Of a stretch of DNA of 64,000 nucleotides, positions 35,118 through 44,577 are shown in pieces. This DNA comes from an uncultured Gammaproteobacteria bacterium (GTDB lineage: Bacteria; Pseudomonadota; Gammaproteobacteria; HK1). Location: NCBI GenBank assembly GCA_958295835.1, contig OY282378.1, positions 1,939,001-2,003,000 of the forward strand. Reading direction: 5' to 3'. The notes beneath the pieces were generated by a model. That model made no database searches. It had not been told where the DNA came from and was given only the letters and a program-made list of their open reading frames with translations. The stretch's first letter is position 1, and the number at the start of each line of letters is the position of its first letter. The translations under genes were made by a program, and so were the position numbers.

Positions 35118-36704
35118 ATGGCTGATTTTCACCGGCGTTGTGAGGAAATCGCAAAACGTTTTCTCCAAACCGTCGTCATCGTTGACGATGAGGCTTACAT
35201 TCGCCGATCAGCACAACCACCAGGAGTCCTGGAAACACTGGGGCGGGATACACGAGTACACGGAGCGAAGGAAGAAACAGAATCTGAAACAAAGCCGGCG
35301 AAGCCATCCAATCACAGCCTTGACGCAGGGCTGCTCTCGAAGTCCTTCTCCGAACACGGCTTGATCTGCGCGGTTGTCACACCTGCGTTCGACGGAGATA
35401 TGGCAGACGATGCCCTCGTGCGGTCTGTGACGCGCACGGACATTGTGATACTGGACTGGAGGCTCAATGACGATCACGGCGAGAGAACCTTGTCGATTCT
35501 GAAGCATATTTTCGAGGATGATGCCGGCAAACGCCTTCGTTTGATAGCGATCTATACGGGAGAGCAGAACATCTCGGGTATTGGTCAAACCATTCTTGAA
35601 CAATTTGACGAATTCAAAGACCGCGAACACGGCGTCGTGCTCTCCAGTCGCCATTGCCGTATCGTGATATATGCCAAGTCCGATGTTAATCTTGCAATCA
35701 ATCTTAAAGAGAGGTCAGTTTCGGAATCGGATCTCCCACGGAAATTGATAAGGGATTTCGCAATTATGACCGGAGGCTTGCTTCCGAATATCGCCCTTAC
35801 GGCTCTCGCCACCATCCGAGAAAATACCCACAAGATTCTCGAACGATTTGATTCCAGACTTGATCCGGCTTTCCTGACGCACCGCGCTTGCCTGCTTTTC
35901 CCGGATGACTCGCAGCAGGATATGGTGAATCAACTTGCCAGCGAACTTCATGGCGTCGTGGACGACGGAGTAGCGATGGCCAAAGAGAGCCCAGCAGGGA
36001 TGGAAGCCATCAAGGAATGGCTCGGGTCTTCGAGTTCTGAATTCCCCATCGGGAAAGATCAGTCGATGTCTCGCGATGAGGCGATTGCCTTACTGGAACA
36101 TGGTATTCAGAAAAGAAAACCTGGCGCTTTGAGCAAAAGCCAAGGCTTTAATCTTCTAACCGCAGCGTTCTCTAACGATAAGAATCCAGACCACGAACTG
36201 GATCGATATTTTGCATGGATGTTCAACTTCCGCACTGTTTTCAATGCACCTTCTCCTATATTGAGATTGGGTTCTGTTCTTCGGAGATTCGATGGCAATA
36301 GGGAACAGTTTTTCGTGTGTATGAGACCGAGATGCGACAGTGTACGATTGCAACGGATGACCACCTTCTTTCTTTTGCCATTGGTATGTCCTGACGGCCA
36401 ACCAAATCAGATTGTCCTGCGTACAAGAGAGGACAAATATTCACGTGTCGGAGTTTGCATGGAGATGAGTGGATGGGAATTGGTGCGATTTCAGCCGGAT
36501 CGGGATGCGGAATCGGTTGTCGCTAAACATGATGATATCGGTTTCTACTTCACGGATGCGGACAGTGTGCGATTCGACTGGTTGGGAGAACTCAAGATGG
36601 AATTCGCTCTCCGCATTGCACAAGAATTCACATCAGGGCTATCTCGTGTAGCTGTAACTGATTCGGAGTGGCTACGAATGAAAACAAGACAGAAAATTAA
36701 GTAA
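35118..36704 (+). CDS. Receiver-domain protein with unknown C-terminal effector
   Basis: This 528-aa protein begins with a response-regulator-like receiver: the acidic pair Asp23/Asp24 in VVIVDDEAYIRR, a candidate phospho-acceptor Asp113 in DIVILDWRLNDD, and Thr147 in LIAIYTGE. A 40-residue insertion (Lys/Glu-rich) lies after the first strand, unusual for receivers. The remaining 350 or so residues match no DNA-binding or enzyme family I know, so this is not a standard transcription factor. It follows the double-GHKL gene by three bases, and the two probably form a phosphorelay. Output may be DNA cleavage or cell shutdown; that is speculation. Confidence 0.7.
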   Translation: MADFHRRCEEIAKRFLQTVVIVDDEAYIRRSAQPPGVLETLGRDTRVHGAKEETESETKPAKPSNHSLDAGLLSKSFSEHGLICAVVTPAFDGDMADDALVRSVTRTDIVILDWRLNDDHGERTLSILKHIFEDDAGKRLRLIAIYTGEQNISGIGQTILEQFDEFKDREHGVVLSSRHCRIVIYAKSDVNLAINLKERSVSESDLPRKLIRDFAIMTGGLLPNIALTALATIRENTHKILERFDSRLDPAFLTHRACLLFPDDSQQDMVNQLASELHGVVDDGVAMAKESPAGMEAIKEWLGSSSSEFPIGKDQSMSRDEAIALLEHGIQKRKPGALSKSQGFNLLTAAFSNDKNPDHELDRYFAWMFNFRTVFNAPSPILRLGSVLRRFDGNREQFFVCMRPRCDSVRLQRMTTFFLLPLVCPDGQPNQIVLRTREDKYSRVGVCMEMSGWELVRFQPDRDAESVVAKHDDIGFYFTDADSVRFDWLGELKMEFALRIAQEFTSGLSRVAVTDSEWLRMKTRQKIK

Positions 36705-36909
36705 CCTCTCGGAGGGAACTGCCGTCATCTTCCTTGCTATGAACAAGTACATTGCCGAGCAAAAGGGCGAGACGGAAGCGGAGCGTGATCAGCGGAAGAC
36801 GACCGGAGCCGGAGCAGAGAGGGGCCGGCGGCGAGGCTCCCGGAGGCGACATGACGGAGGGTGGCCTCGCCGCCCGGCGGCGCCGACTCCCGAACGATTC
36901 CCGAACGCA

Positions 36910-36950
36910 TTGACATCGCCTGGTCATGTTAGGCATGTTGTCTAACATGA
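36910..36950 (+). promoter_or_regulatory. Promoter and operator of the Phd/PIN pair
   Basis: A TTGACA -35-like box lies at 36910-36915. TCATGTTAG (36924-36932) and CTAACATGA (36942-36950) form a perfect 9-bp inverted repeat with a 9-base spacer, and the right arm contains the antitoxin start codon. Such placement fits autorepression by a Phd/YefM-type antitoxin. Confidence 0.65.
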
Positions 36951-37192
36951 AATCGTTCAACGTCCGTCACATCCAGCACCATCTCGCCGCCGTGCTTGCC
37001 GACGTGGAGGGGGGGGAAGTGATCGAGGTGCGCCGTCGAGGGCGACCCGTTGCGCGGATCGTTCCGCTGCCGTCCGTCCCGTCACAATCCGACTGGAACG
37101 ACGCGGAGAAGCGCTTGCAGGCGGTTTATCCGACCACCTGCGGCGGGACCACCGCGGCGCAGACCATCGCTGAGGGTCGCGGCGAACGGTGA
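36947..37192 (+). CDS. Phd/YefM-family antitoxin
   Basis: This 81-aa antitoxin starts MKSFNVRHIQHHLAAVLADV and continues with GGEVIEVRRRGRPVARIVPL, the DNA-binding Phd fold (VRRRGRPVARIVPL is diagnostic). The second half is the toxin-binding tail. The start at 36947 is set by the operator and by family length. It overlaps the PIN toxin start by GTGA. A decayed copy of its second half lies at about 49350. Confidence 0.85.
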   Translation: MKSFNVRHIQHHLAAVLADVEGGEVIEVRRRGRPVARIVPLPSVPSQSDWNDAEKRLQAVYPTTCGGTTAAQTIAEGRGER

Positions 37193-37632
37193 GTCTCTAC
37201 TACGACTCGGGCGTACTGGTAAAGCTCTACGTGCGTGAAGAATCCAGCGATGCCGTGGCTCGATTTCTTGCCATGCGGGGCGAAACGGTCATCGTGAACG
37301 ACCTGCATGAGCTCGAAATAAGAAATGCGCTGCGTTTGAAGCGGTTTCGCGATGAGATCGGTAATGAGCAACTGGCCGCGTCGATGGCCATGCTTGCAAG
37401 CGACCTGGCTGCCGGCCGGCTGATCCGGGGCGGGATCGATTGGGGATCGGTTTGTACGGAAGCGGAGCGCCTGTCCGCAACCATGACCGTCGACATCGGG
37501 GTGCGCACCATCGATCTGCTTCATGTCGCCGCCGCATTCGATCGGACGGCTTCAGGGTTGGTGTCCCTGGACCACCGACAGCGCGCCGCGGCCCGCGCAT
37601 CGGGACTCGATGTGGTTGAGCTTTCGGCCTGA
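37189..37632 (+). CDS. PIN-domain toxin (VapC-like)
   Basis: This 147-aa PIN protein starts at GTG 37189. Acidic residues: Asp6 in MSLYYDSGVLVKLY, Glu41/Glu43 in DLHELEIRNAL, Asp109 in RTIDLLHVAAA and Asp128 in LVSLDHRQRAAA. It is a predicted site-specific RNase held by the Phd-type antitoxin encoded just upstream with a GTGA overlap. It lies 37 bases before drmA, so the pair may stabilise the DISARM island (addiction) or be read through into drmA. Its first 35 codons are duplicated in damaged form at about 49467-49550. Confidence 0.85.
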   Translation: MSLYYDSGVLVKLYVREESSDAVARFLAMRGETVIVNDLHELEIRNALRLKRFRDEIGNEQLAASMAMLASDLAAGRLIRGGIDWGSVCTEAERLSATMTVDIGVRTIDLLHVAAAFDRTASGLVSLDHRQRAAARASGLDVVELSA

Positions 37633-37669
37633 TGGCCGTCGTCGGATGTATCACCGATTCGGGGGTGGC

Positions 37670-40600
37670 ATGACTCGTCCTGTGGAATCCGCTGCGGTCC
37701 GCGAGGAGATCGCCCGCGCGCTCCGACTCGACCTGGTCGGCCCGTGGGCCGGTCATCCGCTGGCGGACGAACGGTTGCCGGGCTGGGTGCGGCCGTCCAA
37801 CTGGTATCTCACCGGATTCCTGGTCCCCCGGGGCGCTCCGATCGGGCAGCGCGGGGACGCCGACGTGGACGACGAGCCCGAGGTCGCGGAGAGGGCGGGG
37901 CTCGGGGACGACTCCACGGAAGACCGCCGGGCCGCGAAGAAGGGATTCTTTCCCTCGTCCATGGGGTTGAGCTTCCTCGTGGGCGAGGGGGTCGAGACGC
38001 TGGAGGTCCTGGTCCGTTGGGGCGACTACCGCCGGGTCGAGGCGGAGGGCGGCGACCCGAACCGCGACGGCGCTGCGCCGGACGGCGAAACGGAAGCGGG
38101 GCGCGACCGACAGCAGACGGCCGGGGAGAGTGGAGAGGGCGCCGGCGGCGAAGCCCCTGGAGAGAAGACCGGCGGCACCTCGCCCGGAGAGGAGGTCCGC
38201 GGGGAGGGGATCCGCAGCGAGGATGACGGAAAGGGGACCCGCGGCGAGGACCCCGGAGACGACGAAGCGGCAACCGGCGTCGACGAAGCCAGCCGGAGTC
38301 AGGTCCGGAGCTGGTGGCAACGCACCCCCCGCACCGAGCCGGTTCGGGTGACCCTGCCGTCAACGACCGCCGACCCGCGCCACTACCCTGCCCCGAGCTC
38401 CGCCGACCCACACCGTTTCCCTGTCCCGAACTCCGGCGGGCTCGTCCTTCACGCGGTCGCGCGCCCGGTGGACGCCGTGAGCTTCGCGGGCCGGATCGCG
38501 CCCGGAACCCGTTCGGTGTCCCTGTTCCTGGTGAACGACCGCATCGCGTCACCGGACCGCGAGCGGGACGAGGCGTTCGCCTTTCAAGCCGAGATCGAAG
38601 TGCGGAGCGCGGTCCCCTTCGTCCCGCGTCCCGACCCCCGCGAGGTCTCGGGCGACGATTGGGACGAGCGCGTCGCGGACCTGCACTACGCCCACACCCC
38701 CGAGTACGCCACCGGCCACGGGGTTTCCGCGGACTGGGAGCTGGTGGACGACGCCTGCCGGGTGCTCCGCACCACCTGGACCCCCGCCGCCGAGGTCGAG
38801 AAGACGGAGACCTTCGATCCGCCGGAGGCGGTGCTCGACATGCAGGCGCTCGGTGCGCTCGCGGACGGCTCCGCAGCGGAGACGGCGTTGTCGCCGCTGG
38901 TGACGGGCTACCGGTCGTGGATCGAGGAACGGCGCGCGGATCTCGGCGCCCTGGCGGGCGAGCGCCGGGAGACGGCCGAGCAGCTCTTGCGCCTCGCCGG
39001 GGCCGCCGCGGACCGCATGGAGCGCGGTATCCGGGCACTGGCCGACGATGCGGATGCGCTCGACGCCTTCCGTACCGCGAACCGCGCCGTGGCCGCCACC
39101 CTCTCGCGGCGTCTCGCCCGCGAAGGCGGCTCCGATATCCCGCGCTGGCGGGCCTTCCAGCTCGCCTTCATCCTGCTGAACCTCCCCGGCATCACGGACC
39201 CTGCCGATCCCGAGCGTGAGTTCGTGGACCTGCTCTTCTTCCCCACCGGCGGCGGCAAGACCGAGGCGTATCTCGGCCTCGCCGCGTTCACCATGGTCCT
39301 CCGGCGGCTCCGCCACCCGGGCGAGAACGGCCGCGCGGGAGCGGGGGTCAGCGTCATCATGCGCTACACCTTGCGGCTGCTGACCCTCGATCAGCTCGGG
39401 CGCGCGGCCGGGTTGGTCTGCGCGCTGGAGCTGGAGCGCCGCGGGGACGCCGCCGGCCGGCTCGGCGAGTGGCCGTTCGAGATCGGTCTCTGGGTAGGCA
39501 AGGCGGGCACGCCCAACCACCTTGGCGCGAAGGGGGACGGGCGTTCGGACTCCGCCCGCGCCAAGGTCAGCCAGTACAAGAACAATCCACGCGGCAAGCC
39601 GACGCCCATCCCGCTGGAGAGCTGTCCGTGGTGCGGCGAGGACTTCACCCCGGATTCCTTCGCGCTGCTGCCGAATTCGGACAAGCCGACCGATCTGCGC
39701 ATCGCGTGCGCGAGCTGGCAGTGCGAGTTCTCCGGCGACCGTCCGCTACCCATCGTCGCGGTGGACGAGCCCCTCTACCGGCGCCTCCCCGCGTTCCTGA
39801 TTGCCACCGTGGACAAGTTCGCCTCGCTGCCATGGGTGGGGGAGTCCGGCGCGCTTCTCGGCGGCGCCGACCGGTACGACGCGCACGGGTTCTACGGGGC
39901 CGCGGAGCCCCGCCGGGGCGCTCTCCTCGCGTGTCCGCTGCCGCCGCCCGATCTCGTCGTCCAGGACGAGCTGCACCTGATCTCCGGCCCCCTCGGCACC
40001 ATGGCCGGACTCTACGAGACGGTGATCGAATCGCTGTGCGCACGTGAGATCGGCGGACGGCGGGTGAAGCCGAAGATCGTCGCCTCGACCGCCACCGTCC
40101 GCCATGCCCGTGAGCAGATCCGGGCGCTCTTCGCACGGCCCGCCACCCACGTATTCCCGCCGCCGGGGCCGGAGCGCCGGGACGCTTGGTTCGCCCGTGC
40201 CATGCCCGCATCCGAGAGGCACGCGCGGAGGTATTTCGGCGTCGCCGCCCAGGGCCGCAACCCGAAGGAGGCGATGCGCCGGGTGCTGCTCGCCCTCATG
40301 GGCGCGGCCGAGCGGGCTTGGCGCGACTCCGGCGCCGCCCGCAACCGGGCCAATCCGGCCGACCCCTACATGACCGTGCTCGGCTACTTCAACAGCCTGC
40401 GCGAGCTCGGGGGCGCCCGCCGGATCCTCGAGGAAGAGGTGCAGAACACGCTGAAACGCTACGGCGAGCGCAGGCGGTTCGGCGAAAAGGTGGACCAGGG
40501 CCTGTTCCGGGATCGCACGAGCTTCTCCGACGTGGTCGAACTGACCTCGCGGGTCGGCACCGGCAAGGTGGCCGAGGCGCGGAAGCGCCTCGACCGTCCC

Positions 40601-41353
40601 TTCCACGACCGCGCGCAACGGGTGGACTGCGCGATCGCGACCAACATGATCTCGGTGGGCCTGGACATCCGGCGTCTGGGGCTGATGCTGGTCTACGGCC
40701 AGCCGAAGACGCACTCGGAGTACATCCAGGCCACCAGCCGGGTCGGCCGGGACGATCACCGCCCCGGACTGGTGGTGACCCTCTACAACGTCCACAAGCC
40801 CCGAGATCGTTCCCATTACGAGCGTTTTCGGCACTACCACGAGACCTTCTACCGCTCGGTCGAGGTCTCGAGCGTGACCCCGTTCGCCGCGCGTGCCCTG
40901 GATCGGGGCTTTGCGGGAGCGCTGGTGGCGCTGGCCCGCCACGCCCGGTCGGCGATGACGCCGCCGGAGGGGGTGGAAGGCATCGAGGCGGAACGCGCGG
41001 CGCTCGAAACGCTGTTGCTCGACGCATTCGGGGCACGGATCCGCGAGCAGCCCTTCGGGGACGACGCCGAGCGTGCCGAACGGCTGCGCAGCGTCCGGAA
41101 CCGCATCGGCGACCTGTTCGATTCCTGGCGCGCGATCTGCGACGACTACCGCCGTGACGGGGTGCCGATGCAGTACCAGAGATACGAGGCCTCGACCCGC
41201 AAGCCGCTGCTTCGGGAGATGCTGGACACCGACTTCGAATCCTCCCACCACCGGAAGTTTCGCGCCAACCGATCGCTTCGCGACGTGGAGTCGCAGGTGA
41301 ACCTGTTTCTCGGGGATCTCTCCAGTCGGCTGGGCGGGGGCGGCGGCGCGTGA
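37670..41353 (+). CDS. drmA: DISARM helicase DrmA
   Basis: This 1,227-aa superfamily 2 helicase matches DrmA. The N-terminal region is REEIARALRLDLVGPW and NWYLTGFLVP. Walker A FFPTGGGKTEAYLGL lies at about 522-536, and a zinc-ribbon-like CPWC...CASWQC at about 650-687. The DEAH-like box is VVQDELHLISGPLGT (about 762), then IVASTATVRHA, and ISVGLDIRRLGLMLVYGQP with QATSRVGR (about 1020). DrmA and DrmB form the core complex that blocks incoming DNA in DISARM. A low-complexity acidic Gly/Glu insertion (about residues 145-210, GESGEGAGGEAPGE pattern) is in frame and resembles sequences at 36.8 and 47.7 kb. The stop overlaps drmB by GTGA. Confidence 0.9.
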   Translation: MTRPVESAAVREEIARALRLDLVGPWAGHPLADERLPGWVRPSNWYLTGFLVPRGAPIGQRGDADVDDEPEVAERAGLGDDSTEDRRAAKKGFFPSSMGLSFLVGEGVETLEVLVRWGDYRRVEAEGGDPNRDGAAPDGETEAGRDRQQTAGESGEGAGGEAPGEKTGGTSPGEEVRGEGIRSEDDGKGTRGEDPGDDEAATGVDEASRSQVRSWWQRTPRTEPVRVTLPSTTADPRHYPAPSSADPHRFPVPNSGGLVLHAVARPVDAVSFAGRIAPGTRSVSLFLVNDRIASPDRERDEAFAFQAEIEVRSAVPFVPRPDPREVSGDDWDERVADLHYAHTPEYATGHGVSADWELVDDACRVLRTTWTPAAEVEKTETFDPPEAVLDMQALGALADGSAAETALSPLVTGYRSWIEERRADLGALAGERRETAEQLLRLAGAAADRMERGIRALADDADALDAFRTANRAVAATLSRRLAREGGSDIPRWRAFQLAFILLNLPGITDPADPEREFVDLLFFPTGGGKTEAYLGLAAFTMVLRRLRHPGENGRAGAGVSVIMRYTLRLLTLDQLGRAAGLVCALELERRGDAAGRLGEWPFEIGLWVGKAGTPNHLGAKGDGRSDSARAKVSQYKNNPRGKPTPIPLESCPWCGEDFTPDSFALLPNSDKPTDLRIACASWQCEFSGDRPLPIVAVDEPLYRRLPAFLIATVDKFASLPWVGESGALLGGADRYDAHGFYGAAEPRRGALLACPLPPPDLVVQDELHLISGPLGTMAGLYETVIESLCAREIGGRRVKPKIVASTATVRHAREQIRALFARPATHVFPPPGPERRDAWFARAMPASERHARRYFGVAAQGRNPKEAMRRVLLALMGAAERAWRDSGAARNRANPADPYMTVLGYFNSLRELGGARRILEEEVQNTLKRYGERRRFGEKVDQGLFRDRTSFSDVVELTSRVGTGKVAEARKRLDRPFHDRAQRVDCAIATNMISVGLDIRRLGLMLVYGQPKTHSEYIQATSRVGRDDHRPGLVVTLYNVHKPRDRSHYERFRHYHETFYRSVEVSSVTPFAARALDRGFAGALVALARHARSAMTPPEGVEGIEAERAALETLLLDAFGARIREQPFGDDAERAERLRSVRNRIGDLFDSWRAICDDYRRDGVPMQYQRYEASTRKPLLREMLDTDFESSHHRKFRANRSLRDVESQVNLFLGDLSSRLGGGGGA
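38105..38360 (+). repeat. Low-complexity dispersed repeat inside drmA
   Basis: The segment encoding the acidic Gly/Glu stretch and the following SRSQVRSWW and EPVRVTLP codons resembles intergenic DNA at 47680-47880 (CCGGAGTCAGGTCCGGAGCT is shared exactly) and, for its first part, 36785-36855. Within drmA it is in frame. Confidence 0.6.
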
Positions 41354-43143
41354 ACGGGAGGGCGCACGGGCAGTTGCGCCGCAGCCAGGTGATCACCACC
41401 TTCGGCCCGGGCGCGCTCATCGACCTGCCCAACGACTCCGCCATCGTGGGCGGGCTCGATACCTGGGGCGGCGAGACGAACCTGGAAAGGATCGACGAGC
41501 CGCGCCTCTCGGCCAAGCTCGCGTCCATGACCGGCGTTCCCAATCCGCGGCTCTACGCCCCGCCGCCGGAGCCGGAGGGTTGGCAGGATCGGCAGCGGGG
41601 AATCGGCGCGTGGCGCTTCCCCGAGTGGTTCGTGGTGCAGGAGTCCGGTTCCGGCACGGGGCCCGGTGCACGCTCGCGGCGCATGGTTCCGCGCACCGCC
41701 CTCACCAACGGCCGCTACGACAGGAAGCCGGTGGTGGCGACGCGCTTCGTCCGCGCCTGCTCGAAGGGCCATATCGACGACGTCGACTGGTATCGGTTCG
41801 TCCATGGGCCGGACGATCCCTGCCACGGGCGGCTGTGGCTCGACGAACGCGGCACCAGCGGCGATCTGGTGGAGCAGATCGTGCGCTGCGAGTGCGGCAG
41901 GTCACGGCGCATGCACGAGGCGGTGGACTTTGCGAGCTTCCCGTTGGGGAAGTGCCGGGGCGCGAGACCCTGGCTGGGACGCCATGCGAACGAGGAGTGC
42001 GGGGAGCCGAGTCGGCTGTTGATCCGCACCGCCTCGAACGCCTGGTTTCCACAGGTGGTCAGCGTGCTGTCCCTGCCGGATCGCGGCGGCGAGGTCGATC
42101 GGGTGGTCGAGGCGTTGTGGGACCGCCTGCACATCGTCAGGGACGCCAACGCCCTCGAGGTGATGAAGAGCTTCCCCGATGTGGCGGACGGCCTGGCGTC
42201 GTTCTCCGACCAGGAGGTGCTGGGCGCGATCGCGGCCCGGAATGCGGGCGGCGCGGCCGGGGAACGTCCCATCAAGCACGCGGAGCTGGACGCCCTGCTG
42301 GCCGTCCCGGAAGGCTACGGCGACGACGCTCCCATCGACCCCGACTTCCATGCGCGTCGCCTGCCGGAATCCGCATGGCGCCGGTCGGCGCGGCTCGATG
42401 CCGTCGAAACCATCATCCAGGTGCACCGGTTGCGGGAAGTGCTGGCGCTGGCCGGGTTCACGCGCTTGGAGCCGGTCATGCCGAACGTGGACGGCGAGTA
42501 CGACGGGGAGGTCGAGCGTGCCGCCATTGCGTTGGAGCCGGCGTGGTTCCCGGCGGTGGAGAACCGGGGTGAAGGCATCCTGGTCCGGCTCCGGGCCGAT
42601 GCGGTGGCCGTGTGGCTGGGCCGCGAGCCGGTGAAGCAGCGGCTGAACGCGCTGATCGCCGGCCACAACGCCTGGGCGGACCGGCGCAAGAGCGAACGTC
42701 CCTTTCCGGGCGGCCCCTACGTGCTGCTCCACACCCTGGCCCATCTGCTCATCCAGTCGCTGTCCATGCGCTGCGGCTATCCGGCCGCCTCCATCCGGGA
42801 ACGGATCTTCGTGGACGCCCGCGAGGCGCGTTACGCCCTGCTGCTCTACACCGCGAGCCCGGATGCCGAAGGCACGCTGGGCGGCCTGGTGCAGGAGGCC
42901 CGGCGTATCGAGGACCATTTGCGGCATGCGCTTCGTAGCGCGGCGCTCTGTTCCAGCGATCCGGTGTGCGCGGAGCACGTCCCCGGCCGCAGCATGGAGG
43001 AGCGCTGGCTGCACGGCGCCGCCTGCCACGGCTGCACCCTCGTTGCGGAGACCTCCTGCGAGATGCGAAACGAGTACCTGGACCGCGCGCTGGCGGTGCC
43101 GACCCTGCACGCGGCGGGCGCCGCGTTCTTCGGTGCGGCCTGA
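41350..43143 (+). CDS. drmB: DISARM DUF1998 protein DrmB
   Basis: This 597-aa protein matches DrmB. The N-terminus is LRRSQVITTFGPGALIDLP, diagnostic of the family. Conserved Cys pairs occur (ACSKGHIDD, RCECGRS), and a C-terminal DUF1998 region runs from about 455 to 580: HTLAHLLIQSLSMRCGYP, then CSSDPVCAEH and HGAACHGCTLVAETSCEMRN with Cys residues likely to bind zinc. GTG 41350 overlaps the drmA stop. In class 1 DISARM a phospholipase-D-type gene (drmC) normally follows; here only remnants follow, and the right-hand direct repeat begins 737 bases later. Confidence 0.9.
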   Translation: MNGRAHGQLRRSQVITTFGPGALIDLPNDSAIVGGLDTWGGETNLERIDEPRLSAKLASMTGVPNPRLYAPPPEPEGWQDRQRGIGAWRFPEWFVVQESGSGTGPGARSRRMVPRTALTNGRYDRKPVVATRFVRACSKGHIDDVDWYRFVHGPDDPCHGRLWLDERGTSGDLVEQIVRCECGRSRRMHEAVDFASFPLGKCRGARPWLGRHANEECGEPSRLLIRTASNAWFPQVVSVLSLPDRGGEVDRVVEALWDRLHIVRDANALEVMKSFPDVADGLASFSDQEVLGAIAARNAGGAAGERPIKHAELDALLAVPEGYGDDAPIDPDFHARRLPESAWRRSARLDAVETIIQVHRLREVLALAGFTRLEPVMPNVDGEYDGEVERAAIALEPAWFPAVENRGEGILVRLRADAVAVWLGREPVKQRLNALIAGHNAWADRRKSERPFPGGPYVLLHTLAHLLIQSLSMRCGYPAASIRERIFVDAREARYALLLYTASPDAEGTLGGLVQEARRIEDHLRHALRSAALCSSDPVCAEHVPGRSMEERWLHGAACHGCTLVAETSCEMRNEYLDRALAVPTLHAAGAAFFGAA

Positions 43144-43500
43144 GCGGCATGGAATGCGGCAGCGTCCGTCCCGGAAACCGATCGATGCCACGCGGCGACC
43201 GATACGCTGCTCCTGCGCGTAGCGGCGACGTGGCGCCGCGCTCCCGCTATGCTGACGCAAGAGCACTCATCCGGCGCCGCTACGCGGACCTTCACCCGAC
43301 TCCCTTTCGGGACCCCGACCTACACGGCGCATCGGGCGGTTCATGGCCGGAAGCGAGCTTCCGGCTCGTGGGGAGCGACCCTTCGGCCCGGACGCCGGCT
43401 CTGAGACTACCACCTCCCGAATATTGCACTTGATGCCACCCGGGACCAGGAGCAACCCCTCTGGCGCAGGTCTCCCGGATCAGCGCGAGACACCGCTCAA
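43144..43500. other. Gap after drmB with a catabolic-gene fragment
   Basis: No intact gene. Around 43190-43260 the sequence is rich in short inverted repeats (CGCGTAGCGGCGACG). At 43458-43502 about 45 bases copy 50236-50280, the 3' end of the minus-strand FAD oxidoreductase gene (RCLALIRET in translation). No drmC or phospholipase D HKD motif was found. Confidence 0.6.
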
Positions 43501-43503
43501 TGA

Positions 43504-43879
43504 GCTACGGGACGATGCCTGCACTCGGACGAGTTTTCAGGCGGTCCGGAGTCCAATCGTTTTCTCAAGTCCCGCGGTTTCAAGGTAGTCAAGTGCGGTT
43601 GCGGCGGCCATCCGGCTGAACCGAATCGCGTCACAGCCCGTCCTACCCGGGAAATCCGCGAATCGATCGAATGCCATTCCGAGCGATGTCCTGAATGCAA
43701 GACACGGGTTCGCGAGCTCCTGGAGCGTATCTACGGGACGTGCCTGCGAAACCACAGGTTTCCTTGGCCCGCGTACCTCTGCCACTACGAGGGAACCTTC
43801 ATCTTCCCCGCTCTCCGGAACGTGGCTACGACTTTGGAGGAATGCCGGAGCTTCGGCCTCGATGACTTTATGAGAGCCG
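43504..43879 (+). pseudogene. Cys-rich gene, 5' part, cut by the direct repeat
   Basis: An open frame follows a stop at 43501 and encodes SRGFKVVKCGCGGHPAEPNR, then ESIECHSERCPECKTRVREL and NHRFPWPAYLCHYEG. The paired Cys residues suggest zinc ribbons. No ATG is present; a CTG at 43519 is the only early candidate. The frame is lost in function exactly where the 973-bp repeat begins. It looks like the first third of a real gene whose remainder has been replaced. Family not recognised. Confidence 0.5.
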
Positions 43880-44554
43880 ATGCGAGGGGCGAGCCTGTAC
43901 TGTTGGAACAAGCTCCTGGAGCCGTCGAGCGTCGGGGACATGCAGGGCGCGATGCTGCGCTCGATCATCCTCGCCCTCATCGTGATGGTGATCACCGCGA
44001 TCTTCTCGACCATGTTCGCGATGGCGTTCCGCAAGCGCTTCTTCGGCTCCGGGGCGCTGTTCTACACCATCATGACCGGCATCATGGTGCCGGGGATCCT
44101 GCTGAGCCTCGGCCTCGCCACCCTCCTGAAGCAGCTTGGAATTCCACCCGCATGGTGGTCCACCGGGCTCGGGGTGCACGTGGTGTGGACGCTGCCGTTC
44201 GGCTTCCTCGTCATGATGGCGGTGTTCAACCGCTTCGACAGCGGTCTGGAGGAGGCGGCCCGGGACATGGGGGCGAGCGAGTGGACGGTGTTCAAGGAAG
44301 TCACCCTGCCCCTCATCACGCCGGGCATCGTCGCGGCCGGCCTGTTCGGGTTCACCCTGTCCTACGACGAGTTCGCGCGCACCACCTTGCTCGCGGGCGA
44401 GTACAACACCCTGCCGCTCGACATCAACGCCTCGATGACCCAGCGGATCCGGCCGACCCTGTTCGCGCTGGGCACCGCCTCGACCCTGTTCTCCCTGCTG
44501 ATGATCGGGCTGTTCCTGCTGGTCTATACCGTCCTGGCCAAGCGCACGCGCTGA
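43880..44554 (+). pseudogene. Truncated PotC-like permease copy
   Basis: This frame of 224 codons is nearly identical to residues 52-275 of the intact PotC-like permease but lacks the first transmembrane helix. It begins at an internal Met (MRGASLYCWNKLL). The EAA loop is intact. It has no RBS of its own and no partner genes, so it is most likely non-functional. Confidence 0.8.
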
Positions 44555-44577
44555 CCGCTCCCTTGCGCACTCGACCA

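Noticed and set aside
43144..43880. drmC (phospholipase D family) after drmB
   Set aside because: No HKD-type motif or long conserved frame was found on either strand.
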